Part shown: one piece after another, positions 54,507-63,497 of the stretch
Layout of the letters: every line of letters begins with the position of its first letter
Position numbering within the stretch: position 1 is the first letter of the stretch
Assembly (NCBI RefSeq): GCF_000981765.1
Contig: NZ_CP010975.1
Location: forward strand, 496,001 to 560,000
Source: Kangiella geojedonensis
GTDB taxonomy: Bacteria; Pseudomonadota; Gammaproteobacteria; Enterobacterales; Kangiellaceae
Direction of reading: 5' to 3'
Length of the DNA: 64,000 nt
The notes under the pieces: generated by a model
The model's database searches: none
Seen by the model: the letters and a program-made list of their open reading frames with translations, nothing else
Told to the model about the DNA's origin: nothing
Program-made: the position numbers and the translations under genes

Positions 54507-56216
54507 ATGTCTGATAAATTAACCATAGGACGCTACGAGCTAATCGAAGAGATTGGCCGTGGCGCTATGTCAGTAGTCTATTTAGCTAAAGACCCTGATA
54601 TTGGTCGCTCACTTGCCATTAAGTTATTAAAACATGACTTGGTTGAAGATGATGAATATCGAAACTTGTTTTTAAGGGAAGCCCGTGCTGCCGGTGGCTT
54701 GAGCCACCCTGGCATTGTTACCATTTACGATGTTGGGATTTGGCAAAATAGACCTTATATCGCTATGGAGCTATTGGAAGGCGTACACTTAGATGACTTC
54801 CTCTCGGAGCATGGAACTTTTTCGATCAGTGAGGCACTTGATCTTGCTCAGCAACTGACGGATGCTTTGGATTATGCTCACAACAAAGGTGTAGTTCATC
54901 GAGACATAAAACCCGAAAATATTCTCGTTCTTGATGGCGGTAAGCGCTTTAAAATTACAGATTTTGGTATTGCGCGGATTGAGCACCAGTTCTTAGAAGC
55001 TGAAAATGAGGAAGATCAGACGAAGGTCATGGGGACGCCAGCTTACATGTCACCTGAGCAAATTTCAGGAAATGAGACAAACTTTAAAACCGATCTTTAT
55101 TCGCTAGGCGTTATTCTCTATAAAATCACTAAAGGAGAGCTTCCTTTTCAAGCCGCCAATTACGGTGCCATGATGCAGGCAGTACTTCAGCAAAATCCTA
55201 AACCACTTAATGCCTACTCTGAACAGGGGTTTATTTGGCAGAGCATTATTTTTCGTTTGTTACAAAAGAACCCTGATTTACGCTATAGACAGACAGAAGA
55301 GCTCATCACAGAACTTAATGCTTTGTCAGAAGAGATTGAACAAGAGCGAAAAGGGATTGACAGCATTAGCTTTGTATCCATGAGAGCGCGCTGGGCTATT
55401 TCTTTGTCATCATTAGTGTTGGTGGTGATGGCTTTAGGGATGATCTGGGTATATAACAAACAAAATACTTTAATGAATCAATTGGTATATGATTATGGAA
55501 GCTCAATGGCTCAGATTATTTCTAGTGAGACCGCTGAGCCTTTGTTACTTGGTGAGGGGGTTGCTCTACAGGCGATTACAGTAGATATTGTAGAGAACTC
55601 GGAGATTTTGTATTTGTCGATTCGTGACAAGGATGGGCTAGTGCAAAGTAGTAGTGTCCAGAATGAAATTGGCAAGAAATATAACCCTTCAAAAAATAGT
55701 GAGTTGAAAAATAATAAAGGGAATGCGCGTATTTATGAAAATTTAAAAGATTTTACGCAAGAAGCTTTTCTTTTTGATACGCCAATATCGTTTCAAGATA
55801 AACAAATTGGTTTTGCGAGCATTGCGATAGGCCGAAATAACCTTATTAGTGCGACCCGATCATCTTTATTAGCTATGATAATTTGGATGTTTGTTATCAT
55901 GCTCGCAGTGTTCTCTGGAGTTTATTGGCTAGCCAATAAGTTCACTCAAAGAATTAATAAAACTCGGCAAGTCATTAAAGATATTCGTGCTCACGGACAA
56001 TCGGATATTATTAAAATTGATACGCATGATGAGGTTGGTCGCCTGCAACAAGAGGTTAATGACCTAACGCATAAGCTGGCCGGTTTAACCAAGACTCAGC
56101 ATATGAGCACGGGTGAAGTCGACCCATCATTAGACGATTTGACGGAAATTGATAAGACCATCTTGCTCGACTATCCTGAAAAGTCGAGTGAAAGTGACAA
56201 GGATGCCTCTAACTAA
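54507..56216 (+). CDS. Transmembrane Ser/Thr protein kinase with C-terminal sensor and HAMP
   Basis: A 569-residue Hanks-type kinase. The kinase domain (about 9-275) has glycine loop IGRGAMSVVYLA, K39 in AIKLLK, HRDIKPENIL, DFGIAR and GTPAYMSPEQ. A first membrane helix (about 292-314), a periplasmic region of about 140 residues and a second helix (about 455-478) follow. Then comes a HAMP-like helical segment (KFTQRINKTRQVIKDIRAHG ... HDEVGRLQQEVNDLTHKL). That second half looks like a histidine-kinase or chemoreceptor sensor without an output domain. A C-terminal KTILLD could be a phospho-site. Confidence 0.88.
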   Translation: MSDKLTIGRYELIEEIGRGAMSVVYLAKDPDIGRSLAIKLLKHDLVEDDEYRNLFLREARAAGGLSHPGIVTIYDVGIWQNRPYIAMELLEGVHLDDFLSEHGTFSISEALDLAQQLTDALDYAHNKGVVHRDIKPENILVLDGGKRFKITDFGIARIEHQFLEAENEEDQTKVMGTPAYMSPEQISGNETNFKTDLYSLGVILYKITKGELPFQAANYGAMMQAVLQQNPKPLNAYSEQGFIWQSIIFRLLQKNPDLRYRQTEELITELNALSEEIEQERKGIDSISFVSMRARWAISLSSLVLVVMALGMIWVYNKQNTLMNQLVYDYGSSMAQIISSETAEPLLLGEGVALQAITVDIVENSEILYLSIRDKDGLVQSSSVQNEIGKKYNPSKNSELKNNKGNARIYENLKDFTQEAFLFDTPISFQDKQIGFASIAIGRNNLISATRSSLLAMIIWMFVIMLAVFSGVYWLANKFTQRINKTRQVIKDIRAHGQSDIIKIDTHDEVGRLQQEVNDLTHKLAGLTKTQHMSTGEVDPSLDDLTEIDKTILLDYPEKSSESDKDASN

Positions 56217-56228
56217 TTATTAAGTAAT

Positions 56229-57230
56229 TTAAAGGTTTTCTAGTTTATTCTGAAGCGCTTTAACTCTATCTTTATAAACAAGAGCTAAGTCGTCATTTGG
56301 GTTAATCTCTAAAATCTTATCCCAGTACTGTAGTGCACTGTCTAACTCTTGGTTCCTATAGTGTCTAAGTGCCTTCTGATGGTAATGTTCAGAAACCTTG
56401 TTCCTAGTAGACGTAAATAAAATATTATTTTCAAGGGGTTTGCCAACCTGATTCCAAGAAACTAATAGAATGTCGTAAGATTCATCAAATTTTGATTGGT
56501 CGGAGAATCGTTTAGCGGTAATAAGTTCTTGCTCTGCTTTCAGAGTCGACAGTTCAGATATTAAAGTTTTCTGATTCGCCTTGCTTAATGGAGCTTCACT
56601 AATCAATGAAGATAACAGCTGTTCAGCGTCGCTATTTTTTTGCTGTCTTTTGAGATTCTTTGATTGGATAAGCGCAATGTCGACTAATTGGCCTTGTAAT
56701 ACTTGATTCTCAGCAAGATCAGGCTGCTTGGTGATCCAGTTAAGAGCTTGTTCATATTCTTGAGCTTCTAGTAGCTTTTCAAGCTCTGGATCCGTGCTGT
56801 TATTAGGAGTTGGTTTGTTAGTGACTTTAGTAGACTCTAGTTCTGTATTCTTAGGCACGGTTAAACCGTTAGTGGGAAGTAGAAGCTTTTGTCCAACATA
56901 GATCGAATCGCTAGGTTTGAGCTTGTTAAGTTCTAACAATTCAGTGTACCGTTGCGATGAACCAAGATATTGTTGCGCAATAGTCCCTAGTGTGTCACCT
57001 GAACGGACGGTGTAGCTGTAGGTAGAAGGAGCCTTCGGCTGATTATTTTTGTCAGAAAATTGGAAGTCGGACGGTTGTGAAGGGGTTGCATCGACAATGG
57101 GCACGACAATATCTTTTCTGTCTTCTTTAAAAGAACAGCCAGCTAAAAGTATAGCAGCGGCCACAGCAGAAAGCTTGATCGACGCTGTGATTGTGCTTAG
57201 TCGTGGGTGTGATGCGTTCAAATCGTTCAA
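56229..57230 (-). CDS. LysM-domain lipoprotein with helical repeats
   Basis: A 333-residue exported protein with lipobox LLAGC. One LysM domain (about 71-117, YTVRSGDTLGTIAQQYLGSS to GQKLLLP) should bind peptidoglycan. The remainder is alpha-helical with TPR-like repeats (EYEQALNWITKQPDLAENQVLQGQLVDIALIQ; HYRNQELDSALQYWDKILEINPNDDLALVYKDRV). It converges with the kinase gene across only 12 bases. A shared role in sensing the wall is possible but inferred. Confidence 0.82.
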   Translation of the reverse strand: MNDLNASHPRLSTITASIKLSAVAAAILLAGCSFKEDRKDIVVPIVDATPSQPSDFQFSDKNNQPKAPSTYSYTVRSGDTLGTIAQQYLGSSQRYTELLELNKLKPSDSIYVGQKLLLPTNGLTVPKNTELESTKVTNKPTPNNSTDPELEKLLEAQEYEQALNWITKQPDLAENQVLQGQLVDIALIQSKNLKRQQKNSDAEQLLSSLISEAPLSKANQKTLISELSTLKAEQELITAKRFSDQSKFDESYDILLVSWNQVGKPLENNILFTSTRNKVSEHYHQKALRHYRNQELDSALQYWDKILEINPNDDLALVYKDRVKALQNKLENL

Positions 57231-57311
57231 TTTCCTAGTAATTTACGGACAAATTATAGTAGCAGGAATAAGACAATATCAGTGTCTGAGGAAGTTATTT
57301 TAAGAACTGCG

Positions 57312-57791
57312 TCACACACTATGTTTCATGATGCGTTCTTTGGTTTTATTCCACTCACGCTCTTTTTCTGTCGCTCGCTTATCGTGCTGTTTCTTACCTT
57401 TTGCTAAGGCAACTTCTAGTTTTATTAAGGACTTTTTCCAGTATAGCTTGAGAGCTACGACTGTATGCCCTTGTTGCTCCACACCACGAAACAGTTTAGC
57501 TAACTCATGATTATGTAATAATAGCTTACGGGTCCTAAGCGGATCTGCTACTACATGAGTCGATGCGCTAACGAGCGGCGATATATGGCATCCAAAAAGA
57601 AAAGCCTCTCCATTTTTGAGTAAGACATAGCTTTCAGCCAAATTGACTTTACCTTCTCTCAGGCTTTTGACTTCCCAGCCTTGTAGGGCTAGGCCAGCTT
57701 CAAACGTCTCCTCGATGAAGTAGTCATGGCGCGCTTTTTTGTTGAGTGCTATTGCGCTACTAGAGCTTTTACTTTTACTTTTTTTGCCCAC
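57312..57791 (-). CDS. smpB: SsrA-binding protein SmpB
   Basis: A 159-residue tmRNA partner. Seen: [40 protein letters not shown], the [12 protein letters not shown] segment, [26 protein letters not shown], and the basic tail [14 protein letters not shown]. It brings tmRNA into stalled ribosomes. It is divergent from ratA, the order conserved in many gammaproteobacteria. Confidence 0.96.
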   Translation of the reverse strand: MGKKSKSKSSSSAIALNKKARHDYFIEETFEAGLALQGWEVKSLREGKVNLAESYVLLKNGEAFLFGCHISPLVSASTHVVADPLRTRKLLLHNHELAKLFRGVEQQGHTVVALKLYWKKSLIKLEVALAKGKKQHDKRATEKEREWNKTKERIMKHSV

Positions 57792-57940
57792 AGATAATCT
57801 CTTGGTGATGATGAAACATAAAGTTTACCGATGCTGGGATTATAGGCTTCAATGGCCTATGTCTCAATAGGCTAGGATTTTTTAAAACGGCAATGTTACA
57901 ATTGCGCCAAGTCATTACTGCTTTAAAACGTGTTGTAACT

Positions 57941-58372
57941 ATGAAAACCATTAAGCGACAAGCTTTATTACCTTACTCGGCTAAGCAGATGTTTGAACTG
58001 GTGGACGATATCAATAAATATCCAGAGTTTTTACCTAACTGTGCCGGGGCGACAGAAGTTGAGCGAAGTGACAATCAAGTTATTGCAACCTTGGCTGTTT
58101 CTAAAGGCGGTTTTGAGAAGCAATTTACAACAAAAAACACCAATACACCTTATAGTAGGATTGATATGGAGTTGGTGGACGGGCCCTTTAAACAATTAAC
58201 TGGGCTTTGGAGTTTTACTTCGTTGGACGAGCAGGCCTGCAAAATTGAGCTAGAAGTCAGCTTTGAGTTTTCAAATATGTTAACCAGCATGGCTTTTAGC
58301 AGTATTTTTAACCATCTGGCTGAGTCTTTTGTTGAAGCTTTCTCAAATCGAGCAAAGCAGGTGTATGGCTAG
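57941..58372 (+). CDS. ratA: RatA / COQ10-like START-domain protein
   Basis: A 143-residue polyketide-cyclase/START family protein. It begins MKTIKRQALLPYSAKQMFELVDDINKYPEFLPNC and ends FNHLAESFVEAFSNRAKQVYG. E. coli RatA was reported to block 70S assembly, while eukaryotic COQ10 binds ubiquinone; a quinone role is at least as likely. ATG 57941 matches the family start; the frame is open 16 codons further upstream. It is followed 13 bases later by rnfH. Confidence 0.9.
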   Translation: MKTIKRQALLPYSAKQMFELVDDINKYPEFLPNCAGATEVERSDNQVIATLAVSKGGFEKQFTTKNTNTPYSRIDMELVDGPFKQLTGLWSFTSLDEQACKIELEVSFEFSNMLTSMAFSSIFNHLAESFVEAFSNRAKQVYG

Positions 58373-58385
58373 TTAGGAGTGATTG

Positions 58386-58757
58386 ATGCCCCAGTCTGAT
58401 CCGGTTATCGCGCAAGACCGCAAGCAAACAATCAATGTGGAGGTTTGCTATGCGTTGCCAGATAAACAAACGTTACTGAGCGTCAGGGTTAAGGCTGATG
58501 CTACCATTGAGCAAATTATAAAAGATTCAGGGATTCTAGAGCTGCACCCATCGATTAATTTGGCTGATAGTAAGGTGGGTGTTTTTAGTAAGTTATCTAA
58601 GTTGGATGATAAGGTACATGACGGAGATAGGGTAGAAATATATCGACCATTATTAATCGATCCCAAAGAAGTTAGGAAACAGAGAGCTTTAAAAGCAAAG
58701 CAAGAAACTGAAAAAACAGGAAAAAATAAGCCCCCAATAAATAAAAAGGAAACTTAG
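58386..58757 (+). CDS. rnfH: RnfH/RatB family ubiquitin-fold protein
   Basis: A 123-residue small protein with a beta-grasp fold: INVEVCYALPDKQTLLSVRVKADATIEQIIKDSGIL and VGVFSKLSKLDDKVHDGDRVEIYRPLLIDPKE. The C-terminal 30 residues are Lys-rich and disordered. Function is unproven. ATG 58386 is chosen because AGGAG is 6 bases upstream; a TTG at 58383 is too close. Its TAG stop directly abuts the TTG start of waaA. Confidence 0.88.
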   Translation: MPQSDPVIAQDRKQTINVEVCYALPDKQTLLSVRVKADATIEQIIKDSGILELHPSINLADSKVGVFSKLSKLDDKVHDGDRVEIYRPLLIDPKEVRKQRALKAKQETEKTGKNKPPINKKET

Positions 58758-60011
58758 TTGTTACGTTACCTCTATACAAGTATTTATTATCTTTGTGCAC
58801 CTTTGTTATGTATTCGCTGGGTTTACAAGAGTTTCAAACCACCTCAATATCGTGAGCCGATGCGTGAGCGCTTTGGCTTCGTAACACCTCAAAAAAGAGA
58901 GTCAGTTTGGTTTCATGCAGTTTCGATGGGGGAGTCTATTGCTGCAAAAGCTATTATTAAAAAGTTATTGGAGCAAAACCCTGAGCTAAATATCGTTGTG
59001 ACAACCACAACACCAACTGGAGCAAGACAAATTCTGGAAGGTTTGGGTGATAGTGTCACTCATCACTTTTCACCGTGCGACTTGCCTGGCACTATCAAAC
59101 GCTTTGCGAAGAGAATTAAACCGAGGGCTTTAGTGATCATGGAGACGGAGCTATGGCCAAACTGGCTTAATCATATGAAGAAAACCGGTGTTCCTGTCAT
59201 ATTGGCCAATGCTCGTATGTCCCAGAAATCATCAGATAATTATTTAAAAATTGAATCTCTGATCAATGAAATGATGAGTGCTTTCTCATTAGTTTTAGCT
59301 GTTTGCGAGGCTGATGCTCAACGTTTCGTTTCTTTAGGAGTCAACGCCGAGCAGTGTAAGGTAACTGGAAACATAAAGTTTGATCAAGCATTCGATGTTA
59401 ATGAAGCAAATGGTTATTACCCACCATGGAGTGAGCAACAAGCTCCAATATGGCTAGCAGCAAGTACGCATAGAGGCGAGGACCGAATCTTACTCTCGGC
59501 TCACGAACAGGTGGTGGAGAAGCTTCCTCAAGCAAAGCTCATTATAGTGCCGAGGCACCCTGAGCGCTTTGATGAAGTGGCTCACTTGATACAAGAGGGC
59601 GGCTTTAGTCTTGCACGTCGTTCAGATTCTGATACCTGGAGTGAATCCGCAAATGTGCTTTTGGGAGATAGTATGGGTGAGCTTATGTTAGCTTATCAGT
59701 TATCTGATGTAGCATTTGTTGCGGGAAGCCTAGTGCCAATTGGAGGGCACAATGTGATTGAGCCTGCGATGTTAGGAAAGCCCGTTATATCAGGCCCTTA
59801 CGTACATAACTTCCAAGAAATATTCCACGAGTTAGAAAGCCAAGGTGGGGCCTTGCAAGCTTCAACTGAAAGCGAGATCAGTGAGTTGGTGGTTAGTTTG
59901 CTGGAGAATGAAGATCGGAGGAAGGCGGTAGGTAGTAACGCTAAAAAGGTTGTTGAAAGGAGTCGAGGTGCATTAAAACGCACCGTGAAGGAGTTAGAGC
60001 CTTTCCTCTAA
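58758..60011 (+). CDS. waaA: 3-deoxy-D-manno-octulosonic acid transferase WaaA
   Basis: Inner-membrane GT30 glycosyltransferase that adds Kdo to lipid A precursor. The 417-residue protein has an N-terminal anchor (LYTSIYYLCAPLLCI), the catalytic base region WFHAVSMGESIA, METELWPNWL, and the donor site VPRHPERF and GGHNVIEPAMLGKPVISGP. The start is TTG at 58758 with AAGGA 8 bases upstream, directly after the rnfH stop, so the two are coupled. It converges with tolC. Confidence 0.92.
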   Translation: MLRYLYTSIYYLCAPLLCIRWVYKSFKPPQYREPMRERFGFVTPQKRESVWFHAVSMGESIAAKAIIKKLLEQNPELNIVVTTTTPTGARQILEGLGDSVTHHFSPCDLPGTIKRFAKRIKPRALVIMETELWPNWLNHMKKTGVPVILANARMSQKSSDNYLKIESLINEMMSAFSLVLAVCEADAQRFVSLGVNAEQCKVTGNIKFDQAFDVNEANGYYPPWSEQQAPIWLAASTHRGEDRILLSAHEQVVEKLPQAKLIIVPRHPERFDEVAHLIQEGGFSLARRSDSDTWSESANVLLGDSMGELMLAYQLSDVAFVAGSLVPIGGHNVIEPAMLGKPVISGPYVHNFQEIFHELESQGGALQASTESEISELVVSLLENEDRRKAVGSNAKKVVERSRGALKRTVKELEPFL

Positions 60012-60051
60012 CGCAGAATATTTAGCGAGGAGAAAAGGCTCTTGAGTTCTG

Positions 60052-61452
60052 TCAGTTGTTAACTAACCATTCATTCACTTGCTCTATGTCTTGCTCTGTT
60101 AAGGTTCCTACAGCTTGTTTCAGTTTTAAACCGTTAATCAAGTAGTTGAACTTGGCCTGACTTAAAGAGCGCTCGGCTGCATAAACGGCCCGGGTTGCTT
60201 GTAACACATCGATAATATTGCGCGTTCCCGCTTGATAACCATCTTGGGTCGCTTCTAAAGAGCTCTGGCTTGACTCTAGAACTCGAGTGTTGGCCTTAAA
60301 TGACTGTATAGATGCTTCCAGGGTTGTAAAAGCTGAGCGGACATTTTTTTGTATGGCTCGAGTGTTTTGCTCTAGTTCATGAGTAGTGCGTAAATAACTC
60401 TGTTTAGCTTTTTCAGTTTGAGCTGAAGTGCGAAGCCCTGAAAACAGAGGTACAGATATTGTCACGCTTGCCTGATAACCATCTGAGAGTTGAGATGAGG
60501 TGAAGGTTGAGCCCGGAGGCGCTGGAGACGGCCCTGATACACCTAGCGGGAAAACACGGTCGGTGTCGCTATCTCGGTCTGAATAATTAACGTTGAAGTT
60601 TGCTCTTGGGTAGTGACCACTGCGGTTGCGCTTTACTTCATCCCTCGCCACGCGAACGTTCATCTGCTGTGCTTTTAAGCCAAGGTTTGACTCTGTGGCC
60701 ACTCGCATCCAATCATCCATATTCGCAGGCTGAGGTGCCTGCATAGAGATAGAGTTACCCACATCTTCTAGTTCACTATAATACTGTCCAGTGACTTCTC
60801 TAAGCGCCTCTTGAGCATTAATAAGAGCTGTTTCTTGGCTGATCTCATTAGCAACAGCTTGATCATAATTGGCTTGAGCATTTAAGAAATCCGTTGCGTT
60901 GGCTAAGCCTGATTCGTACTGCTCACGGGTTAAGTCCAATTGCTTTTGTAAGGCTGATTTTTCATTCTGGGTGATTTCTAGCGATTCTTCGGCAGCTAAG
61001 ACGTTAAAATAAGCTTGTGTGGTTCTTAACATTAAGCTCTGCAAGTTTGATGCATGAGTTAATTCAGCCGCTCTGACCCGCATTTCTGATTGGTCAAGGG
61101 CAATCCACTGTCCCCAGTCAAACAGGACCTGATCGAGTTGAATGGCATAAGTCGTTGTATTCACTTCACTGTTGAAAGGATCCGATGGGCTCCCATCAAG
61201 ACCCTGACCTTCGTTATCAAAGTCAGAACGTGAACGGCTGATACTTCCGCCAATCTGCGGTAATAAACTCGAGCGAGAAATACGGTAGTCTTGCTCGGTA
61301 GCTCTGAGGTTCGCTTCACTAATCTTATATTGGGTATCATTAGCTAACGCGTCTTGGTAAACCGTGAGTAAGTCGGTGTTAGCGATACTGGCGTTAGTTA
61401 TGCCACCAAGAAGCGCCATTGCAAGAACTTTGTAAGTTGTCGTCATTTTCAT
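60052..61452 (-). CDS. tolC: TolC-family outer-membrane efflux channel
   Basis: A 466-residue outer-membrane factor for tripartite efflux and type I secretion. A signal peptide ends near NASIA-NTDLLTVYQDAL. Two OEP repeats show long heptad-like helices (EITQNEKSALQKQLDLTREQYESGLANATDFLNAQANYDQA; TLEASIQSFKANTRVLESSQSSLEATQDGYQAGTRNIIDVLQATR), matching the TolC tunnel. ATG 61452 is used; the ATG at 61446 is also possible. It lies next to pcm, and near nudF and cpdA as in enterobacteria. Confidence 0.92.
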   Translation of the reverse strand: MKMTTTYKVLAMALLGGITNASIANTDLLTVYQDALANDTQYKISEANLRATEQDYRISRSSLLPQIGGSISRSRSDFDNEGQGLDGSPSDPFNSEVNTTTYAIQLDQVLFDWGQWIALDQSEMRVRAAELTHASNLQSLMLRTTQAYFNVLAAEESLEITQNEKSALQKQLDLTREQYESGLANATDFLNAQANYDQAVANEISQETALINAQEALREVTGQYYSELEDVGNSISMQAPQPANMDDWMRVATESNLGLKAQQMNVRVARDEVKRNRSGHYPRANFNVNYSDRDSDTDRVFPLGVSGPSPAPPGSTFTSSQLSDGYQASVTISVPLFSGLRTSAQTEKAKQSYLRTTHELEQNTRAIQKNVRSAFTTLEASIQSFKANTRVLESSQSSLEATQDGYQAGTRNIIDVLQATRAVYAAERSLSQAKFNYLINGLKLKQAVGTLTEQDIEQVNEWLVNN

Positions 61453-61508
61453 CAAAATCGTCTCTTCAGTATTTTCTTGTTTCTACAGTGTTATCCGTAA
61501 CTGCAGTA

Positions 61509-62177
61509 TTAAAAATCAAATTGAGGTTTAGGCTTACTATTGATTAAGCTCGGTATAACGGTTTCATAAAGGCTTTCATAGTGCCATTCATCTTCGCCTA
61601 AGCGAGTAACGAGTTGTGCTTTCATTGCTGGCTCTGTGCCAGTCACACAAAACAAACGGCCACCAACCTTTAGGTGAGCCAGATATTGTTCAGGGAGTTG
61701 GTAGTAACTGCCTGTGATAGCAATGACGTCATAAGGTTTGTGGTGAGGCCAACCATTAACGGCATCGCCTTCTTCAAACTCAATATTGGTCAATCCGAGT
61801 TCTTCGGTTATTTTGCTCGCCTTTTCAACAAATTCTTCAATAATATCAACGCTGTATACCTTTTCAGCAAGGCTGGCTAACAAAGCCGTGCAGTAACCGG
61901 TTCCTGTGCCGATTTCAAGCGCCGTATCGGTCGGCTTTATGGCTAAGGCCTGTAACATGCGAGCTTCTTCTTTAGGCGTCATCATGATTTGGCTATGGCC
62001 GATACTAATTTGGGTATCGGCATAAGCGATGGGCCTGAAACGTTTGGGGACAAACCGATCGCGAGCTAAACCGTGAATTTTATCCAGCACCCGTTGATCA
62101 AGCACATTCCAAGGCCTAATTTGTTGTTCAACCATATTATGCCTAGCGATCTCAAAGTCAGTTGCCGCGCTTGTCAT
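61509..62177 (-). CDS. pcm: Protein-L-isoaspartate O-methyltransferase
   Basis: A 222-residue SAM-dependent repair enzyme for isoaspartyl damage. Motifs: NMVEQQIRPWNVLDQRVL, FVPKRFRPIAYADTQISIGHSQIMMTPKEEARMLQAL, ALEIGTGTGYCTALLA (SAM loop) and AITGSYYQLPEQYL. ATG 62177 has GAGG 5 bases upstream; the GTG at 62180 is too close. The position before tolC is common in gammaproteobacteria. Confidence 0.9.
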   Translation of the reverse strand: MTSAATDFEIARHNMVEQQIRPWNVLDQRVLDKIHGLARDRFVPKRFRPIAYADTQISIGHSQIMMTPKEEARMLQALAIKPTDTALEIGTGTGYCTALLASLAEKVYSVDIIEEFVEKASKITEELGLTNIEFEEGDAVNGWPHHKPYDVIAITGSYYQLPEQYLAHLKVGGRLFCVTGTEPAMKAQLVTRLGEDEWHYESLYETVIPSLINSKPKPQFDF

Positions 62178-62368
62178 CACTACCTCACTTAGTTAAAGTC
62201 TGGCGACTCTTTATTGTGATTCTATAACCCAATAATAAGTACAAAGAATAGTCATTTCTGATATTTCAAACAACACGCTAAGTGTAACAGATTATGAAAG
62301 AGTGATATGCTCAATTTGGTTAAGCTAAGGTAAAGATTGGCGCGTTAGCATAGAGAGGGCAGTGTTGA

Positions 62369-62968
62369 ATGACCCAGTTTACAAAGGATGACGTGAAGTT
62401 TATTGATGAAGAGGAGCTGTACCAAGGCTTCTTTTCCATGAAAAGATACCGTTATCAGCATCGTCGCTACCAGGGGGACTGGAGTCCTGTGGTTGAGCGG
62501 GAAATTTTTGAGCGAGGTAATGCGGTTGGTGTTTTGCTCTATGACCCATCCAAGGATAGATTTGTCATGGTTGAGCAGTGTCGTCCTGGCGCTATGCCTG
62601 GCGATGAATCTCCGTGGTTAATTGAAATCGTTGCGGGGATGGTTGAGGAGGGAGAAGATCCAACTCAAGTTGCTTACCGAGAGGCTCAAGAAGAGGCTGG
62701 TTGCGAGATTCAGTCACTAAAACCGTTGCCCGGATACTGGGTGAGCCCCGGAGGTACCACTGAGTACGTGGATTTGTTTTTAGGGTTAGTGGATAGTGAT
62801 GATGTGGCTCAGTTTGCTGGCTTAGATACTGAGCATGAAGACATTAAGGTACTGGTTATCGAGCGAGCCGAGCTATTAGAGCTGTTGCAGCAAGGGCGGA
62901 TTAATAACGCCATGGCTCTAATTGCGGTACAATGGTTTTTAATGAATGAAAGATCTTTAGCGGTATAG
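62369..62968 (+). CDS. nudF: ADP-ribose pyrophosphatase NudF
   Basis: A 199-residue Nudix hydrolase cleaving ADP-ribose to AMP and ribose 5-phosphate. The Nudix box is complete: GMVEEGEDPTQVAYREAQEEAGCEI. The upstream FVMVEQCRPGAM segment and the following GYWVSPGGTTEYVDLFLG fit the ADP-ribose group. GAGGG lies about 9 bases before the ATG. It heads the conserved nudF-DUF1249-cpdA set. Confidence 0.92.
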   Translation: MTQFTKDDVKFIDEEELYQGFFSMKRYRYQHRRYQGDWSPVVEREIFERGNAVGVLLYDPSKDRFVMVEQCRPGAMPGDESPWLIEIVAGMVEEGEDPTQVAYREAQEEAGCEIQSLKPLPGYWVSPGGTTEYVDLFLGLVDSDDVAQFAGLDTEHEDIKVLVIERAELLELLQQGRINNAMALIAVQWFLMNERSLAV

Positions 62969-62999
62969 TGGTTGATTGACAGAGAGTAGTGAATAGAGC

Positions 63000-63455
63000 A
63001 TGGCACGAGTTAGGCGTAAATACATTCCCGATCTAAAAGAGTTTATGGCTCTTTGCGCGAGCAATTATGCCAAGCTGAATAGGATCGTGAACTTGGCTGA
63101 GGTTGAGCTCGGTCAGGCTTTCTCTATAGCCATCGATAATCAGCCGAATTTGTCAATTACTTTGAAGCAACAGAGCCGACATACAGCTACTTATGAACTA
63201 GAGCAGGAGTCAGCTCAAGTTGGCCTTAAGCGACGTTATTTGGTGCGTATGTATCATGATGCGAAGGTAGCAGAAGTCCTGTCAGGTTTGAACAAAGGTA
63301 TGCTTCCGCCTGTCTTTCCCTATCCCAATGAGCAAATGAAGCAACCTGATGAAAAAATTCAACTCAACCGCTTTTTATCGGAATGGTTAAATTTTTGTTT
63401 AGAATTTGGGCAATCTCACAGTTTAAACAAGACCCAATTGGTTTTTTTTGATTAG
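63000..63455 (+). CDS. DUF1249 (YqiB-like) protein
   Basis: A 151-residue cytoplasmic protein. RRKYIPDLKEFMALCASNYAKLNRIV is the family start; the middle is beta-rich and the C-terminus has LNRFLSEWLNFCLEFG. Function is unknown, but it lies between nudF and cpdA in E. coli (yqiB) and here, which supports the assignment. Confidence 0.88.
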   Translation: MARVRRKYIPDLKEFMALCASNYAKLNRIVNLAEVELGQAFSIAIDNQPNLSITLKQQSRHTATYELEQESAQVGLKRRYLVRMYHDAKVAEVLSGLNKGMLPPVFPYPNEQMKQPDEKIQLNRFLSEWLNFCLEFGQSHSLNKTQLVFFD

Positions 63456-63497
63456 AAATCAAGCGATAATAACAAGTAAGTAATAAGAGGGTATGGT

